From positions 1,054,001-1,118,000 of the forward strand of contig NZ_CP054038.1 in NCBI RefSeq assembly GCF_013282805.1: 64,000 nucleotides of DNA, given 5' to 3'. The notes beneath the pieces are model-generated. The model had not been told where the DNA came from. It searched no databases and worked only from the letters and a program-made list of their open reading frames with translations. Numbering within the stretch: the stretch's first letter is position 1; the number at the start of each line of letters is the position of its first letter. Both the position numbers and the translations under genes were made by a program. This document shows positions 61,789 to 64,000 of the stretch, piece by piece. This DNA is from Microbacterium hominis. GTDB lineage: Bacteria; Actinomycetota; Actinomycetes; Actinomycetales; Microbacteriaceae.

Positions 61789-62988
61789 ATGCCCGATGCA
61801 TTCGTTCCCCGGCCCCGCACGCCGCACCTCGTCTCCGCCGCCGCCACGGCGGAGGATGCCGACGACCGGCGGGTGCTCGATGAACTGGAGCGCGAGGCGT
61901 GGCCCTCGCCGGCTGATCTGCCGCGCCCCTGGGTCGCGACCCCGCGCGTGCGCGCCGATGCCGCCACCGATGCCGCCCCCGCCGCCGCCCCCGAGGAGGT
62001 GCGCGAAGCGCCTACGCGCCACGCAGCCGCGCGGCTGCTGCACGGCGCCGTGCACCCGGGGGTCGCGGCACTGGCCGCTCACCTCGACGACCCTGCGGTC
62101 ACCGACCTCTTCGTCAACGGGGCAGAGGGCATGTTCGTCGATCGCGGCGACGGGCCCACGGAGGTCGCCCGCTGGCGCGCGGCCGAAGAGGAGGTGCGCG
62201 ATCTCGCGGTCGCGCTGATCGGGCTCGGCGGGCGTCATCTCGACGACGCCGCGCCCTGCGTCGATGTCCGCCTCGAGGGCGGGATCCGCGTGCACGCCGT
62301 TCTTCCGCCCGTCTCGGCGACCGGCACGCTCATCTCGGTGCGCGTCCCCCGCGTGGAGCGCGCGACCCTGACCGCCCTCGCCGAGCGGGGCATGTTCGGT
62401 GCGCGGGTGGGGGAGAGGCTGCACGAGCTCGTCGCGCGGAGGGAGAACGTGCTCGTGACCGGTGCGGCCGGTGCGGGCAAGACGACACTGCTGGCCGCCC
62501 TGCTGGCGGCGGCGTCTGCGCGGGAGCGGCTCGTGACGATCGAGGATGTCGCCGAGCTGAACATCGACCATCCTCACCATGTGCGGCTGGAGGCGCGCCA
62601 GCCGAACCTCGAGGGCGCCGGCGCCGTCTCGCTGACCCGTCTGGTGCGCGAGGCCCTGCGCATGCGACCCGACCGCCTGGTCGTGGGGGAGTGTCGCGGC
62701 GAGGAGGTGCGCGAACTGCTGTCGGCCCTGAACACGGGGCACGACGGCGGCGCCGGCACCGTGCACGCGAACAGCATCGACGACGTACCGGCGCGAATGG
62801 AGGCGCTGGGGGCCTTGGCCGGGCTCGACCCCGCATCGATCGCGCGCCAGGTCGCCAGCGCGATCGGCTGCGTGCTCCACGTCTCGCGCGGTCGCGACGG
62901 CGTGCGCCGGCTCGCCGGAGCGGGCCGGCCGGTCGTCGACGAGACCGGCCGTCTGGTGATCGAGAGGCTGCCGTGGGAGTGCGCGTAA
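61789..62988 (+). CDS. TadA-family secretion/pilus ATPase
   Basis: A 399-residue type II/IV secretion ATPase of the CpaF/TadA class. A variable Ala/Pro-rich N-terminus (1-85) precedes the N2 domain (DPAVTDLFVNGAEGMFVDRG, GGIRVHAVLPPVSATGTLISVRV). The motor domain has Walker A VTGAAGAGKTTLLAALLAA, Asp box RLVTIEDVAELNI, Walker B RMRPDRLVVGECRGEEVRELLSALNTGHDG and His box GGAGTVHANS. It powers assembly of a Flp-like pilus; the TadB membrane partner and a DUF4244 pilin-like gene follow. In mycobacteria ssd precedes this gene; here it is absent. Confidence 0.92.
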   Translation: MPDAFVPRPRTPHLVSAAATAEDADDRRVLDELEREAWPSPADLPRPWVATPRVRADAATDAAPAAAPEEVREAPTRHAAARLLHGAVHPGVAALAAHLDDPAVTDLFVNGAEGMFVDRGDGPTEVARWRAAEEEVRDLAVALIGLGGRHLDDAAPCVDVRLEGGIRVHAVLPPVSATGTLISVRVPRVERATLTALAERGMFGARVGERLHELVARRENVLVTGAAGAGKTTLLAALLAAASARERLVTIEDVAELNIDHPHHVRLEARQPNLEGAGAVSLTRLVREALRMRPDRLVVGECRGEEVRELLSALNTGHDGGAGTVHANSIDDVPARMEALGALAGLDPASIARQVASAIGCVLHVSRGRDGVRRLAGAGRPVVDETGRLVIERLPWECA

Positions 62989-63877
62989 GCGACGCTGCGA
63001 CTGCGGCCGCGACCGCCGACACCGTGCTGCGGCTGGCCGTGCTGCTGCAGGCGGGCATCGCCCCGGCACGCGCGTGGCACCACCTCGCCGCCGCGGGCGA
63101 CGCGACAGCCGCGCACGTCGCGGGTCAGATCGCCGAGGGGCGGAGCTGCCCGCGGCCATCGACGCGCTCGGCGGCTGGGCGGATGTCGCCGCCGCCTGGC
63201 GCATCGCCGCAGCGGTCGGCGCACCGCTGGCCGACAGCCTGCGCGCCATCGCGCACGCGCTGACCGACGCGCAGGAGGCGGCCGACGAGGTGCGCGCGGC
63301 CCTCGCCGAACCGGCCGGCGCAGCCCGGCTCATGGGATGGCTGCCACTGATCACGATCGGCCTCGGCGCGGCGCTGGGCTTCGACACCATCGGCGTTCTC
63401 ATCGGATCACCAGCCGGGTGGGTGTGCCTCCTGGGCGGGCTGGCGCTCGTGGCGGCCGCGCAGGGGTGGACGCGCGCCCTGGTGCGGCGTGCGCGCGGCG
63501 ACAACGCCGTTCCGGGTCTGGACGCCGAACTCCTCGCGATCGCCCTCAGCGGCGGCGCCTCGATCGACCGCGCCACGGGCCTCGTCACGCGCGCCCGGGA
63601 TCGCCCGATCGACGACGGGGCGCGCGCGGTGCTGGATCTCTCCCGGGCCGCCGGCGCACCCGCTGTCGAACTCCTGCGCGCATCGGCGGGCTTCTCCCGC
63701 CACCGCGTGCGCGCCGAGGGCAAGGTGCGCGCCGCCCGCCTCTCGACGCGCCTGCTGATCCCGCTCGGGGTGTGCACGCTGCCGGCGTTCGTGCTGCTGG
63801 GTGTGATCCCCCTCTTCCTCGGCGTGGTCGGCGTGCTGGCGCCGCTCCCGCTGCTCACCGCCGTGCCCGCCGACTGA
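62973..63877 (+). pseudogene. TadB/C-like pilus membrane protein, one-base frameshift
   Basis: The N-terminus is in one frame from GTG 62973 (GAGAGG 5 nt upstream; overlaps tadA by 16 nt) with DTVLRLAVLLQAGIAPARAWHHLAAAG, and continues to AGQIAEG. Similarity then jumps to the next frame, ELPAAIDALGGWADVAAAWRIAAAVGAPLADSLRAIAHAL, and runs to 63877 with three membrane helices (LMGWLPLITIGLGAALGF, PAGWVCLLGGLALVAAAQG, LIPLGVCTLPAFVLLGVIPLFL). A single G missing from the GGGG near 63140 explains it. Restored length is about 301 residues, fitting TadB-type proteins. Either a recent mutation that should disable the pilus or a sequencing error. Confidence 0.82.
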
Positions 63878-63905
63878 CACACACCCTATAGATAGGAGCA
63901 TCCGC

Positions 63906-64000
63906 ATGAATCTGCCCCGCCTCACCTCCTCGCGGGCCCGACGACTGTTCGCCGACCGCGACGAGACCGGAGCCGCCACCGCCGAGTATGCGATCGCCAC
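63906..64000 (+). CDS. DUF4244 Flp-pilin-like protein, N-terminal part
   Basis: Only 31 complete codons before the right edge: a basic leader NLPRLTSSRARRLFADRDE followed by TGAATAEYAIA. This last stretch is the prepilin-like signature of the DUF4244 family, a small helical Flp-type subunit encoded after tadA/tadB in actinomycetes (Rv3656c in M. tuberculosis). AGGAG lies 7 nt before ATG 63906. Confidence 0.8.
   Translation, partial: MNLPRLTSSRARRLFADRDETGAATAEYAIA

Overview
The window is high-GC (roughly 70 percent) actinobacterial chromosome, most likely from Microbacteriaceae and Microbacterium-like. Support comes from the 6C small RNA, the small SRP RNA, a SigK/RskA pair, ArsR-ArsC fusions, an IdeR box, many leaderless promoters and a gene order that recalls the Mycobacterium tuberculosis block running from tadA (Rv3659c) through acs, ridA, ponA2, the metallophosphoesterase, moxR2, asd/ask, recR and dnaX. 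It is mostly core chromosome with one insertion sequence.

Layout. 1-0.5 kb: start of a secreted protein. 0.7-5.3 kb: iron-siderophore importer (lipoprotein, two permeases, ATPase, siderophore-interacting reductase) under an IdeR/DtxR box. 5.4-9.3 kb: Nudix hydrolase, HTH_42 protein, small unknown protein, amino acid permease. 9.2-12 kb: LuxR regulator divergent from a BBE-type FAD oxidoreductase. 12-14.4 kb: RskA anti-sigma, SigK-like sigma, two membrane proteins. 14.4-15.8 kb: ArsR-arsenate reductase fusion and a second arsenate reductase, each with the same operator. 15.9-18.8 kb: small genes and an amine-oxidase-like flavoprotein. 18.9-24.4 kb: large LuxR/ATPase regulator divergent from three alpha/beta hydrolases. 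24.6 kb: dodecin. 24.96-26.39 kb: an IS481-family element inserted at the 3' end of tRNA-Ser(GGA) with an exact 17-bp target duplication. 26.7-28.2 kb: dicarboxylate/amino-acid carrier. 28.3-33 kb: MoxR-DUF58-transglutaminase operon. 33.2-35.3 kb: two membrane proteins. 35.3 kb: SRP RNA. 35.5-38.9 kb: pta-ackA. 39-42.3 kb: beta-phosphoglucomutase-like HAD plus GH65 phosphorylase. 42.4-45.3 kb: dnaX-recR. 45.3-49.3 kb: ThrE exporter divergent from lysC-asd. 49.4-53.9 kb: mqo, tdk, split FadR-type regulator and lldD. 54-58.5 kb: HAD phosphatase, tRNA-Pro(CGG), metallophosphoesterase, PASTA-containing class A PBP. 58.7-61.4 kb: DUF4177, RidA, acs. 61.5-64 kb: 6C RNA and the start of a Tad/Flp-like pilus locus.

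Themes. Central carbon overflow and re-use dominates the right half: Pta-AckA and Acs interconvert acetate and acetyl-CoA, LldD oxidises lactate, Mqo oxidises malate to the quinone pool, and GH65 plus beta-PGM feed disaccharides into glucose-6-phosphate. Regulation is readable: an IdeR box, two identical-geometry ArsR operators, a pair of FadR-type TGGTnnnACCA sites, and at least eleven genes with a -10 hexamer 6-7 nt before the start codon (leaderless mRNAs).

Cautions. Three genes (the IS transposase, the lactate regulator, TadB) each appear broken by a single missing base near a short G or C run; the same kind of lesion three times suggests sequence error as readily as biology. Nothing here is clearly an undescribed defence or mobile system; the most unusual points are the IS placement at tRNA-Ser, the arsenate reductase regulon without a visible exporter, a carrier lacking usual sodium-site residues, and the tandem MRG mini-ORF in front of thrE.
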